Below, piece after piece: positions 1-7,600 of a stretch of DNA of 9,421 nucleotides. A program made the position numbers and the translations under genes. The notes under the pieces were generated by a model, which did no database searches, was not told the origin of the DNA, and was given only the letters and a program-made list of their open reading frames with translations. Each line of letters starts with the position of its first letter. Positions within the stretch are counted from its first letter, which is position 1. The DNA comes from CAZQNF01 sp964403325 (GTDB lineage: Bacteria; Patescibacteriota; Patescibacteriia; Magasanikbacterales; GWA2-37-8): assembly GCA_964403325.1 (NCBI GenBank), contig CAYOFO010000047.1:1-9421 (forward strand). The letters run 5' to 3'.

Positions 1-153
1 GCGATTCAACACAATACCACGCTCTACAGCAATGGTTTTTAAAATTGAACTAATTTGAAAAGAAGGTATGGAATATTTAGCACCAATATACTCGGCTGCG
101 GTATCTTTTCCGGCAGCTATTGGCCCAATAATTCCAATTATAATTTTTGGCAT
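1..153 (-). CDS. P-loop nucleotide kinase-like protein, N-terminal 51 codons (cut by window edge)
   Basis: The reading frame opens at ATG 153-151 and stays open to base 1, so only the N-terminus is present. It starts with a hydrophobic beta strand (MPKIIIGIIG), followed by a Walker A loop GPIAAGKDT at residues 10-18 and a helix beginning AAEYI. The GKD-T form of the P-loop is typical of small nucleoside or nucleotide kinases and dephospho-CoA-kinase-like proteins, so a phosphotransferase acting on a small cytoplasmic metabolite is the best guess. The substrate cannot be read from this fragment, because the LID and Walker B regions lie outside the window. The start lies 5 bases after the stop of the upstream 65-codon ORF, with no Shine-Dalgarno motif, which suggests translational coupling. 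Confidence 0.75.
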   Translation of the reverse strand, partial: MPKIIIGIIGPIAAGKDTAAEYIGAKYSIPSFQISSILKTIAVERGIVLNR

Positions 154-158
154 ATTAG

Positions 159-356
159 TTATTTTTTATTTTTAAGGTATGTATCTGTGATCAACAGTTC
201 GTATTCACTTGGTAAACCATAGACAACACACTGCACCAGCATTGACATTTGCACTTCAAATAAATCTCCCAGACTAGAATTTTCTAAAAAATTAACCGGC
301 TGACCTTGATACGCTGTATATAAACTTTTATTTTTAAACAATATTTTTGAGTCCAC
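159..356 (-). CDS. Hypothetical 65-residue protein
   Basis: I do not recognise this short ORF. It begins with GTG at 356-354; in the same frame the upstream stop is at 395-393, and no ATG or TTG lies between. The product has no clear membrane segment or signal peptide. Its middle is mildly hydrophobic (SMLVQCVVYGL) and its C-terminus is lysine-rich. It sits 56 bases after sulP and 5 bases before the kinase gene, all on the same strand, which supports it as a cotranscribed small gene. The weak points are the GTG start without a ribosome binding site and the lack of any known motif. It could instead be a decayed fragment. Confidence 0.5.
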   Translation of the reverse strand: MDSKILFKNKSLYTAYQGQPVNFLENSSLGDLFEVQMSMLVQCVVYGLPSEYELLITDTYLKNKK

Positions 357-412
357 TTTTGGTACGAATGTGGCTTGGTCGTGATAAAAATTTTAATAGA
401 AGCAAGAACAAA

Positions 413-2041
413 CTACTCGGTACGAGTCGGTATACCCAAAAATTGCAAGGCGTTTTCGGTTTTCTCAAAAACCAATTTCTTTTGCTTGAGTTTATTGTAG
501 GCTGTACTGGATTGTTCAAGGAGCCTCAGGACTCCCGGGTCAATGCTGGTCAAAAGCGCCTGTTGACCGCGCGACTCGATAATATCCACAATCTCATCAA
601 GAGCCTCCACGCCATCAATATCCATAAAGCACACTTCACGCAGTCGCAGAATGATGTTTTTATATTTAATTAGATTCGCCTCAAATCGGGCGATGTGTGC
701 GCGGCTATTAATGTAGCACAATTTGCCGCGGATAGAATAGAGTAACACATCGGCATTCTCCTCAATCTCCTTAATAGTTTCGCCTGACATCGACGCTACC
801 ACGCCCTGTTCAAATTTGTTTACTTTTAATTCGAATTGGCCGCGTGATAGCCGATCAACCAAAAACAGGAGCGATACCGCCACCCCAAGCAGTATACCCA
901 GGATTGGATCGGCCATAAGCGTAACTCCGGCAACCAAAAGGGCTATAAAAAAGCCAACTCGTTCGTATCGCCAAAATTTAATAAAGTGCTTTGTTTCTAC
1001 CATCTGAATGGCCACAAACACCAGGATGGCAGCGATAACCGGTAAGGGAATATAGCTAAAATACCCGAGAAAAAAGAGGGAAATAAGCCCAACAGCCAAT
1101 GCGTTGATGGTGGCCGATGCCTGGTGGTTTGCTCCGGTTTTAATATTGAGCGAAGTTCGAGCGAGCGCGGCTGTGGCAGGCATGCCACCAACCAGCCCGG
1201 AGGCGAGATTAGCAAGTCCCAGAGCGAGCAGTTCCCGTCGCTCATTATGTTTAGTCCGTGTCATACCATCCGCAATTTTTGCCGAGAGCATAGTTTCTAA
1301 AATAGCCACGAGTGCCACCACAGCACCGGCTTTAATCATAGAAACCGAAAATTCCCAGTGCACAGGCATAAAAAATTTGAAACTAATATCCCCGAATTTG
1401 TCACCCAGTGTCTGCACAACCAACGGAATAGCCTGTATGTGCGCCAAATAACCCAACATGATGCCAACCGGAGCTAAAATAATAGCTCCAGGCAGCCGAG
1501 GAATGAATTTTTTACATACGAACAACCCTGCTGTAAAACAAAGAAAAATTATAACCGCCGTTAACGATGCTCCTGGCAGATGCCGTAGCGATTCAACCGT
1601 GTTGGCAAAAAAATTCTCATGCAGTGGCAGACCGCGTAACCCCAGGGCATAATTGAGTTGCCCGAGCGCTATAATACAAGCGACACCGAGGGTAAAGCCA
1701 TGAATAACGCTCGACGGAATAAGAATCAAGTACCGCTCGAGGCGTAAGGCATAGGCTAAAAGAATTATAGCAGCGGACAAAATTGTCAAAACCGGCAAAG
1801 TACCAATGCCGTGAAGTAACACATAGGTAGCTACGATTCCAGACAATGCCCCGGTCGGCCCGATGATATTAAAAGCACTGCCGGCGAAGAGTGCGGCAAT
1901 AAGACCTGCCCAAAAGGCGGTAATGATACCGATCTGGGGAGTCGCCCCCGAAGCAACGGCGAGCGATACGGACAGCGGCAGGGAAATAAGCGCCACTGTC
2001 AAACCGGATTTTAGATTACTTTGTATGGTTTTAATTGTCAT
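413..2041 (-). CDS. SulP/SLC26 family anion permease with C-terminal STAS domain
   Basis: An inner-membrane anion transporter of about 542 residues. Family members move sulfate, bicarbonate or dicarboxylates, often with H+ or Na+; the substrate cannot be told here. Residues 10-395 are strongly hydrophobic with many membrane segments. Family hallmarks are LPLSVSLAVASG (21-32), GPTGALSG (61-68), and the segment from E249 (ETMLSAKIADGMT) through GGMPATAALARTSLNIKTGA (285-304). Residues ~425-535 form the cytoplasmic STAS domain, whose usual D-x-S/T-G position reads DIDG (474-477). I chose ATG 2041 because homology-like sequence begins there; an in-frame ATG at 2098 would add 19 hydrophilic residues. 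Neither start has a clear Shine-Dalgarno motif. It is probably transcribed from the promoter in repeat copy A and continues into the 65-codon ORF. Confidence 0.93.
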   Translation of the reverse strand: MTIKTIQSNLKSGLTVALISLPLSVSLAVASGATPQIGIITAFWAGLIAALFAGSAFNIIGPTGALSGIVATYVLLHGIGTLPVLTILSAAIILLAYALRLERYLILIPSSVIHGFTLGVACIIALGQLNYALGLRGLPLHENFFANTVESLRHLPGASLTAVIIFLCFTAGLFVCKKFIPRLPGAIILAPVGIMLGYLAHIQAIPLVVQTLGDKFGDISFKFFMPVHWEFSVSMIKAGAVVALVAILETMLSAKIADGMTRTKHNERRELLALGLANLASGLVGGMPATAALARTSLNIKTGANHQASATINALAVGLISLFFLGYFSYIPLPVIAAILVFVAIQMVETKHFIKFWRYERVGFFIALLVAGVTLMADPILGILLGVAVSLLFLVDRLSRGQFELKVNKFEQGVVASMSGETIKEIEENADVLLYSIRGKLCYINSRAHIARFEANLIKYKNIILRLREVCFMDIDGVEALDEIVDIIESRGQQALLTSIDPGVLRLLEQSSTAYNKLKQKKLVFEKTENALQFLGIPTRTE

Positions 2042-2130
2042 AAAATTATATTTTGTTAAACATTTGCCAAATTTCTCCCGTGCTCGAGATGCATACAACT
2101 GGCCCGCCTAAAAATTGACGTTTTCGTTTA

Positions 2131-2290
2131 GTAGCCCGTACGAAAATCGCGCCGATAAACGACATAATAACAATTTCTTCTCAATCTAGCAAATTTACTC
2201 TATTCTCAGCAAAATTATCATTCCTCATTCGTTATCAACCATCATCCACACCCCCCCTTTCATCACTTTTTGGACACAGGGTGGACACAA
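2131..2290. repeat. Long direct repeat, copy A
   Basis: A 160-base sequence that recurs at 4417-4574 in the same orientation. My hand alignment gives 9 mismatches plus one 2-base length difference (a run of seven C here, five C in copy B), about 94% identity. It carries a minus-strand promoter, a DnaA-box-like TCATCCACA (2242-2250, one mismatch from TTATCCACA) and two TGGACACA words 11 bases apart near 2271-2289. Reading frames through the repeat are not kept between copies because of the 2-base change, so it is probably non-coding. Together the two copies bracket exactly one gene. Confidence 0.93.
2164..2192 (-). promoter_or_regulatory. Sigma70-like promoter reading toward sulP, inside repeat A
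   Basis: On the minus strand, TTGCTA (2192-2187) is followed after exactly 17 bases by TATTAT (2169-2164), matching the -35 consensus at 4 of 6 positions and the -10 at 5 of 6. Transcription would start near 2157, giving a leader of roughly 115 bases to the chosen sulP start. Both hexamers and the spacing are conserved in repeat copy B. This is a prediction from consensus only. Confidence 0.55.
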
Positions 2291-2442
2291 TTTAAATGAC
2301 CAACGACAATACAGAAAAAGTGATATTGTGGGAAACTTGTGACAAAGACTTATGCTAGAGGAAAATTTTTCTTTTTCTTTCCAAAAGAAGAGTGGTATCC
2401 TAGATATAAACGTGTCAACCACAAAAAGGAGTCGGGTGAGAA

Positions 2443-2471
2443 TTGTAAATATAGTCTGAATATACTAGAAT
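2443..2471 (+). promoter_or_regulatory. Candidate promoter for the 620-residue gene
   Basis: TTGTAA (2443-2448) and TAGAAT (2466-2471) are separated by 17 bases, matching the -35 at 4 of 6 positions and the -10 at 5 of 6. The start would fall near 2478, leaving a leader of about 18 bases without a Shine-Dalgarno motif. It lies just outside repeat A, so the gene seems to bring its own promoter. An overlapping TATACT (2461-2466) is an alternative -10 without a well-spaced -35. Confidence 0.4.
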
Positions 2472-2495
2472 AGTTAAACTAAAAATCAGCAATAT

Positions 2496-4358
2496 ATGGC
2501 AGAAACACAGACACTACAACGCTATACTCAAGAGCATGCTCAAAATGAGCGCGCTACTTTGGCGGCACAAATCAGACAAGAAAGGCGTGAAGGGCAACAG
2601 CAGCGTGATAATCATACAGAAAGGGTCAACAACTTCATTCAAGAACGTGATAATCTGCACGGCCAAATCTCCTCTACTCAAGCAGCTATAGACGCCTTGG
2701 AATTTAGAATCAACAATATAAAAGATTCAACAGTTAAACGTATATTGAATATTTTTCATCTCTCACGATTAGAAACTGAACTAGCCACGCACCACATCAA
2801 TTTAAAAGAGCAACAAAGTCGTTTTGAAGAATTGAATTCAGAAATTACTCAAATCAATGAATTAATTGCCAGCCAGAGAAGCGCCGAGGGGGTGCGTCAA
2901 AAAATTACCGATTTTTATCGTGGCCATATGAGTCAGTTTAAAGAACACGAACAAATACAGTTGGCTCTTTTAGAGCAGGAACGGGCCGATAGCCAAGTTG
3001 AAAAAATTGCCATTGAACAATCGACAGTATTTATTCATTCAATTCAGCCTAACTTGGTGCCTGGTAAAAACTCACTGTTAAAGGAAAACGTGGACTGGGC
3101 AACAAAATTAAAAATCCTGCTGGCTTTTAATCCCACCTTGTCCACTTCCAGCCTACAACCCGGAGACGGCCTAAGTAACATGTGGGCATCAAGTGGAATT
3201 ATAGTAGGTCGGGGAACTGTGCTCGACGCCACACCTCGTGACGCCCAAACAGTGGCCAAGGGTTTTGGTGAGCGAGCCACGCGTTTTGGCGCAGACAAAC
3301 GCCCGCTCCAAGAAAAGGTAGACTCAGCCTTAAGAGAACGAAGTCCGAATTTTTATAATGAATTCGTCATTGCTCGTCCCGAGATAGCCGGCATCTATAT
3401 CGCTGTGGAAAGTAATAACCAGACTCGTCCGGACTGTGTTGATCCGCAAGAAGCACTCCAACTCTCGAATGAATTGGGAATTCCTGTATATATAATAAAA
3501 AATGGAGAAATTTTCGAAGCCGCTATTGATCCGGATGGTAATAAAATACAGCCGGGGAAAAAAGTAACTTTAGACCAAGTATACGGCACCTCCGCCTATC
3601 GACCAAGCGAAGAACAACGCCAGCGTGTTGTTCAAGAAATTTTAGATAACTGTCCATTTAAAGTTGAAACAGCGGAAAGAGGATATGTTGATTCTATGGG
3701 TACGGGCAAAATAAGCTACATTGAGCTAAAAGGAGTAACGTCCAAATTTGAACAGGCAACATCAGCTGAAATTTCAGTGGCAGAATTGGAAAAATTAAAC
3801 ACGGGCTCACTGTATGATCAAGAACGAGGGAAACTTCCCATTGATGCGGTCAAGGTGATAGCTGAAATAATTACACCGGAGACAAAAATCCAATACATCC
3901 AGCGTAGTGCCGGAGACAAAACCGATATTATGAAGAGGACGGTCTTTAAGAGGGGTAAAAAGGAACCCATTACCCGATCGCTCGATGCTCAATCGGTAGT
4001 GAACAAAGGATTTGTTGATCTGGGATGGACAACCCAAGGCTTGCCACAAGGAGCGGGCAACCCCCAGCTTTACCTCCATAATCTAGAGGCTATAATCCTA
4101 GATTTAACTAAAAATCAAGCTGAAAAATCAGATGAAAAAAAATTACTTTCGTTAGGATTTCATGTATATGGTTTTGCCGAACAGGCTGAAAAGGCACAGG
4201 ATATTTTTATCCGCGACCAAGCTTTTAAGCTCGCAGAGCTAATACGACCGCGTTCATTTTACGAAGAAGTCATCAGTCGCCGTGTCAGCCAGCAAGGAAA
4301 TTTCATTATTACTGAAGAGGACCTGCCGCATACAAAAACTCCTTTAACTGGCAACTAA
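2496..4358 (+). CDS. Uncharacterised 620-residue protein with coiled-coil N-terminus
   Basis: I do not recognise this gene. The ATG at 2496 opens a single intact frame ending in TAA. Residues ~1-175 are highly charged and glutamine-rich with heptad-like spacing, so a long coiled coil is likely, with a less regular stretch near 75-95. The rest looks like mixed alpha/beta globular sequence. A compact segment at ~284-341 (NFYNEFVIARPEIAGIYIAV, then LGIPVYIIKNGEIFEA) resembles a discrete domain but matches no family I can name. There is no signal peptide and no membrane segment, so the protein is probably cytoplasmic. It stands alone, with its own promoter candidate and terminator, divergent from sulP and convergent with hsdR, and direct repeats flank it. 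That context suggests cargo or a recently acquired gene; a defence role is only a guess from the neighbouring restriction system. Confidence 0.85.
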   Translation: MAETQTLQRYTQEHAQNERATLAAQIRQERREGQQQRDNHTERVNNFIQERDNLHGQISSTQAAIDALEFRINNIKDSTVKRILNIFHLSRLETELATHHINLKEQQSRFEELNSEITQINELIASQRSAEGVRQKITDFYRGHMSQFKEHEQIQLALLEQERADSQVEKIAIEQSTVFIHSIQPNLVPGKNSLLKENVDWATKLKILLAFNPTLSTSSLQPGDGLSNMWASSGIIVGRGTVLDATPRDAQTVAKGFGERATRFGADKRPLQEKVDSALRERSPNFYNEFVIARPEIAGIYIAVESNNQTRPDCVDPQEALQLSNELGIPVYIIKNGEIFEAAIDPDGNKIQPGKKVTLDQVYGTSAYRPSEEQRQRVVQEILDNCPFKVETAERGYVDSMGTGKISYIELKGVTSKFEQATSAEISVAELEKLNTGSLYDQERGKLPIDAVKVIAEIITPETKIQYIQRSAGDKTDIMKRTVFKRGKKEPITRSLDAQSVVNKGFVDLGWTTQGLPQGAGNPQLYLHNLEAIILDLTKNQAEKSDEKKLLSLGFHVYGFAEQAEKAQDIFIRDQAFKLAELIRPRSFYEEVISRRVSQQGNFIITEEDLPHTKTPLTGN

Positions 4359-4375
4359 AATCCAATTAGACACCG

Positions 4376-4419
4376 TACAAATAAAACAACCCATTCTACA
4401 GTGGGTTGTTTTATTTGTA
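4376..4419 (+). terminator. Strong intrinsic terminator-like hairpin after the 620-residue gene
   Basis: The arms TACAAATAAAACAACCCA (4376-4393) and TGGGTTGTTTTATTTGTA (4402-4419) are perfect 18-base complements around an 8-base loop (TTCTACAG). The CCCA/TGGG core sits next to the loop and the T-rich stretch lies in the 3' arm, 18 bases after the stop codon. The symmetric A- and T-rich arms could stop transcripts from both strands, including any from the promoter in repeat B. Its last three bases are also the first three of repeat copy B. Confidence 0.85.
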
Positions 4420-4574
4420 GACCGTACGAAAATTGCGCCGATAAACGACATAATAACAATTTCTTCTCAACCTAGCAAAGTTACTCTCATTTCAGCAAAA
4501 TTATCATTCCTCATTCGTTATCAACCATCATCCACACCCCCTTTCATCACTTTTTGGACACACGGTGGGCACAA
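4417..4574. repeat. Long direct repeat, copy B
   Basis: Second copy of the repeat at 2131-2290, in the same orientation and about 94% identical over 158 bases, lying between the terminator and the end of hsdR. It keeps the minus-strand promoter hexamers. It has five C where copy A has seven, and one of the two TGGACACA words is degraded to TGGGCACA. Similarity stops abruptly on both sides. Bases 4575-4643, between the repeat and hsdR, hold only a short weak inverted repeat (near 4604-4619) and no clear terminator for hsdR. Confidence 0.93.
4450..4478 (-). promoter_or_regulatory. Promoter-like element in repeat B with no gene of its own
   Basis: The same TTGCTA - 17 bases - TATTAT arrangement as in copy A lies at 4478-4473 and 4455-4450 on the minus strand. 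Here it points into the terminator hairpin and then antisense to the 3' end of the 620-residue gene, so it has no evident gene to serve. It is probably a passenger of the repeat duplication, or a source of a short RNA ending at the hairpin. Confidence 0.35.
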
Positions 4575-4643
4575 ACTTTTAAGATGAAGAGCGGCAACCT
4601 AGCTAGAAATAATTTTCTACCCATTTTAAACTCATATTCACCT

Positions 4644-7600
4644 TTATTCTGAGAATTTGCCGCCCGAGATATCGAAGAATCTCTCAAAAAAACTAGTCAA
4701 TTTGCTTAGAACACTCTCACGTTTCTTTGTGCGCTCGCCAGTTGGAGAAAAAAGAGATACTGGCGGCAAAACGGTAGTGATGGCTGTGCCAGTTGTCGCT
4801 ATGCTCCCATCTCGGAAAGCATTTTTTACAAATGTATAGGTCGCATCGTGATTCAGATCTTCATTATGAATAATCTTTTCGAGCTCCTCAATTTTTTTCT
4901 TGTCTACAAATTTCTGCCAATCATCATCAACGACTGAATGAATATCAAGCGAGGTAATGAACTGATTAATGAGATCCTTTTTGTTTCGAAGTTCAACGCT
5001 TGAATCAATTGCTTTATTGATATCAACCAAAATCTCACGATTCTTATTGTGATTTTCGTGGTATTTCTTGATAAGGGCTAACACAAAATCAATATTTATT
5101 TCTACTTGCTTGATGAGTTCCATCTCAAACACCAAGTCATCGTTAATATTTTCTTGATCAACTTCAACACCCTTACGAAATTCATTGTAAAGGTCGATGT
5201 ACCTACTGTGATAATCCTGTACATCACGCTCGGTTAAAATCTCGTTGCCGGTAAACTCGTCAAAAGTTGTCAAAATATTGCGCACTCGCAAAATTCCACC
5301 ATAAAGCTTGATAAAATCTTTTTGGTTTTGCTCGCCTACAATGTGCTCGCCAACTGGGAATTTTTCCGTGAGTTCTGCCACCAGACTTGCGTACCCTCGC
5401 ACGGCCATTTCGCCGTCTTTGTAGCCGTTGTAGTACTCCTCGTACGCTTTGAGAAGCACGACCCCGCCCGCTTCTTTATCCCCAAAAAGAGCGATGGATT
5501 CGTTGGTGGCTTTCTCTAGGTTACGGAAGCAAACTATATTTCCGAAAGTCTTTACGCTGTTTAAAATACGATTGGTTCGCGAAAATGCCTGCAAGAGTCC
5601 GTGCAGTCTCAAGTTTTTATCCACCCAAAGCGTATTCAATGTTGTGGCGTCAAAGCCGGTCAAAAACATATTGACCACAATCAGGATATCAACCTCACGG
5701 TTTTTCACTCTCGAGCTCACATCTTTGTAATAATTTTGAAACTTGTCCGATGAAGTATCGAAAGACGTGCCAAACATCGCGTTGTAATCAGTAATGGCAG
5801 TATCTAGAAAATCCCTTGAGCTCACGTCGAGCCCACTTGTATCCTCGGAGTTTTCATCAATCATTCCGTCGGCATCTTCATCGTTGACGCCAAAGCTATA
5901 AATCGTTGCAACCTTGAGCCGTTTGTCGCTCGGCACACCCTCAAGTTGCTTTTTAAACTCGGCATAATATTTCTTTGCCACATCAATAGATGAAACGGCA
6001 AAAATAGAATTGAACCCAGCCAACCGGCGATCTTTCAGTTTATAAAAACTATTTCGTTTAGTCTTTTGGTCAAAATGCTCGCGAATATATCCAACAATAT
6101 TTGCCAGGCGTTTCGGCGAAGCAAGTGCCGCTTCACGGTCAATGTCTCTCACTTGCGCGTCTTCAATATTCTCCGCTTCGCGGACGGTAGAAACATAATC
6201 AACCTTAAACGGCAAAACATTTTTATCAGCAATAGCATTTACAATCGTGTAGGTGTGCAATTTTTCACCAAAAGCCTGCTCGGTCGTTTTCAAATCCGGT
6301 CGTCCGCCAGCAGACGCATTCAGGGCAAAAATCGGCGTACCGGTAAAACCAAACAAATTGTAATTCTTGAATGTTTTGGTAATAGCGGCGTGCATATCGC
6401 CAAACTGTGAACGATGACATTCGTCAAAAATAAGCACTACATGCCCGTCAAAAATAGCGTGACCTTTATTTTTACTAATGAACCTATCGAGCTTTTGAAT
6501 AGTAGTAACTATTATAGGTTGATTTGTTTTTTTGCTTTTCAAGATTACACCATTCGGCTTTGTAAGTTGTTCGGAAAGAATAGCGGTACTAGTATTGCTA
6601 TTTGCGCAACCTTCGGCGAACTTGTCGTATTCTCGCATCGTCTGGTAATCCAAGTCCTTGCGGTCAACCACAAAAATAACTTTATCTACATAGGAGAGCT
6701 TACTCGCCAGCTGGGCAGTTTTGAAACTGGTCAACGTTTTTCCCGATCCGGTGGTGTGCCAAATGTACCCACCAGCCTCAACCGTGCCGAGTTTTTTGTA
6801 GTTGGTGCCAACTTCAATACGACTGAGTATTCTCTCGGTGGCGACAATCTGATACGGTCGCATTACTAACAGTTGACGATCTGTAGTGAACACGCAGTAC
6901 TTGGTCAAGATGTTCAAAAGCGCGTGCTTGGCAAAAAAAGTTTTCCCAAAATCCACCAAATCCGTAATCGGTCGGTTAGTGGCATCTGCCCACCAGCTGG
7001 TAAATTCAAAACTGTTGCTTGAGCGTTTGCCTTTTTTTGCCGTACCAACGCCTGCTTCTTTAATGTGTTCCGAGCGCACGGTATTGCTGTAATACTTGGT
7101 ATGCGTACCGTTGGAAATAACAAACAACTGCACATATTCAAAAAGCCCAGACGCAGCCCAAAAACTTTCTCGGCTGTAACGGTTGATCTGATTGAACGCT
7201 TCGGCAATAGCCACGCCTCGGCGCTTGAGCTCGATGTGCACCAGTGGCAGCCCATTCACCAGCACCGTCACGTCATAGCGATTGGCACGCTGGCCGTCTT
7301 CGGTAGCATATTGGTTGATAATTTGAAGGCTGTTGTCGTGAATGTTGTCTTTTTTTATGAGGTATACATTCTTGGTCGTGCCGTCTTTGCGCGTCAGGTT
7401 TTTGATATGGTCTTCTTGAATGGTGGCGGTCTTTTCGGCAATGCTTTGGTTGGGGTTGGCAAGTTCGCTAGCAAAAAACTGTTCCCATTCGCTATCGGTA
7501 AAAGTAAAATCATTGAGCTTCTCTAGTTGCTTGCGCAAATTGAGTACTAAATCGGCTTCGGAAGTGATGGGCAGATATTCGTAGGCTTGCGTCTCGAGTT

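Larger units (their letters stand above)
2042..2495. other. Intergenic region between divergent sulP and the 620-residue gene
   Basis: This 454-base spacer separates divergently transcribed genes. It holds repeat copy A (2131-2290), a minus-strand promoter for sulP (2164-2192) and a plus-strand promoter candidate (2443-2471). A perfect TATAAT on the minus strand (2050-2045) lies just before the sulP ATG but has no well-spaced -35. Bases 2291-2440 are pyrimidine-rich in part and hold no gene I can support. A good ribosome-binding sequence AAGGAG at 2426-2431 precedes a seven-codon GTG mini-ORF (2436-2459), not a long gene. Confidence 0.7.

Noticed and set aside
2046..2165. 39-residue minus-strand ORF (begins MSFIGAIFVR) ending 4 bases before the sulP ATG
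   Set aside because: Its start codon overlaps the -10 of the predicted sulP promoter, so that transcript would not include it. The copy-B counterpart diverges immediately after the repeat ends. No family resemblance.
2225..2422. 65-codon minus-strand ORF overlapping repeat A
   Set aside because: The part inside the repeat is frame-shifted in copy B by the 2-base C-run difference, and the N-terminal part is low-complexity translation of a pyrimidine-rich stretch. There is no start signal and no recognisable motif.
2436..2459. Seven-codon GTG mini-ORF after a good AAGGAG, as a leader peptide for the 620-residue gene
   Set aside because: It overlaps the best promoter candidate, no upstream promoter with proper spacing was found, and no attenuator-like alternative hairpins are visible.
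2131..4574. Repeat pair as terminal ends of an insertion sequence
   Set aside because: The repeats are direct, not inverted, there is no target duplication outside them that I can see, and the enclosed protein lacks transposase or recombinase motifs.
7065..7526. 153-codon plus-strand ORF, and similar plus-strand ORFs between 4657 and 7805
   Set aside because: They lie antisense to hsdR, which is clearly coding with all expected motifs; they show no family features of their own.
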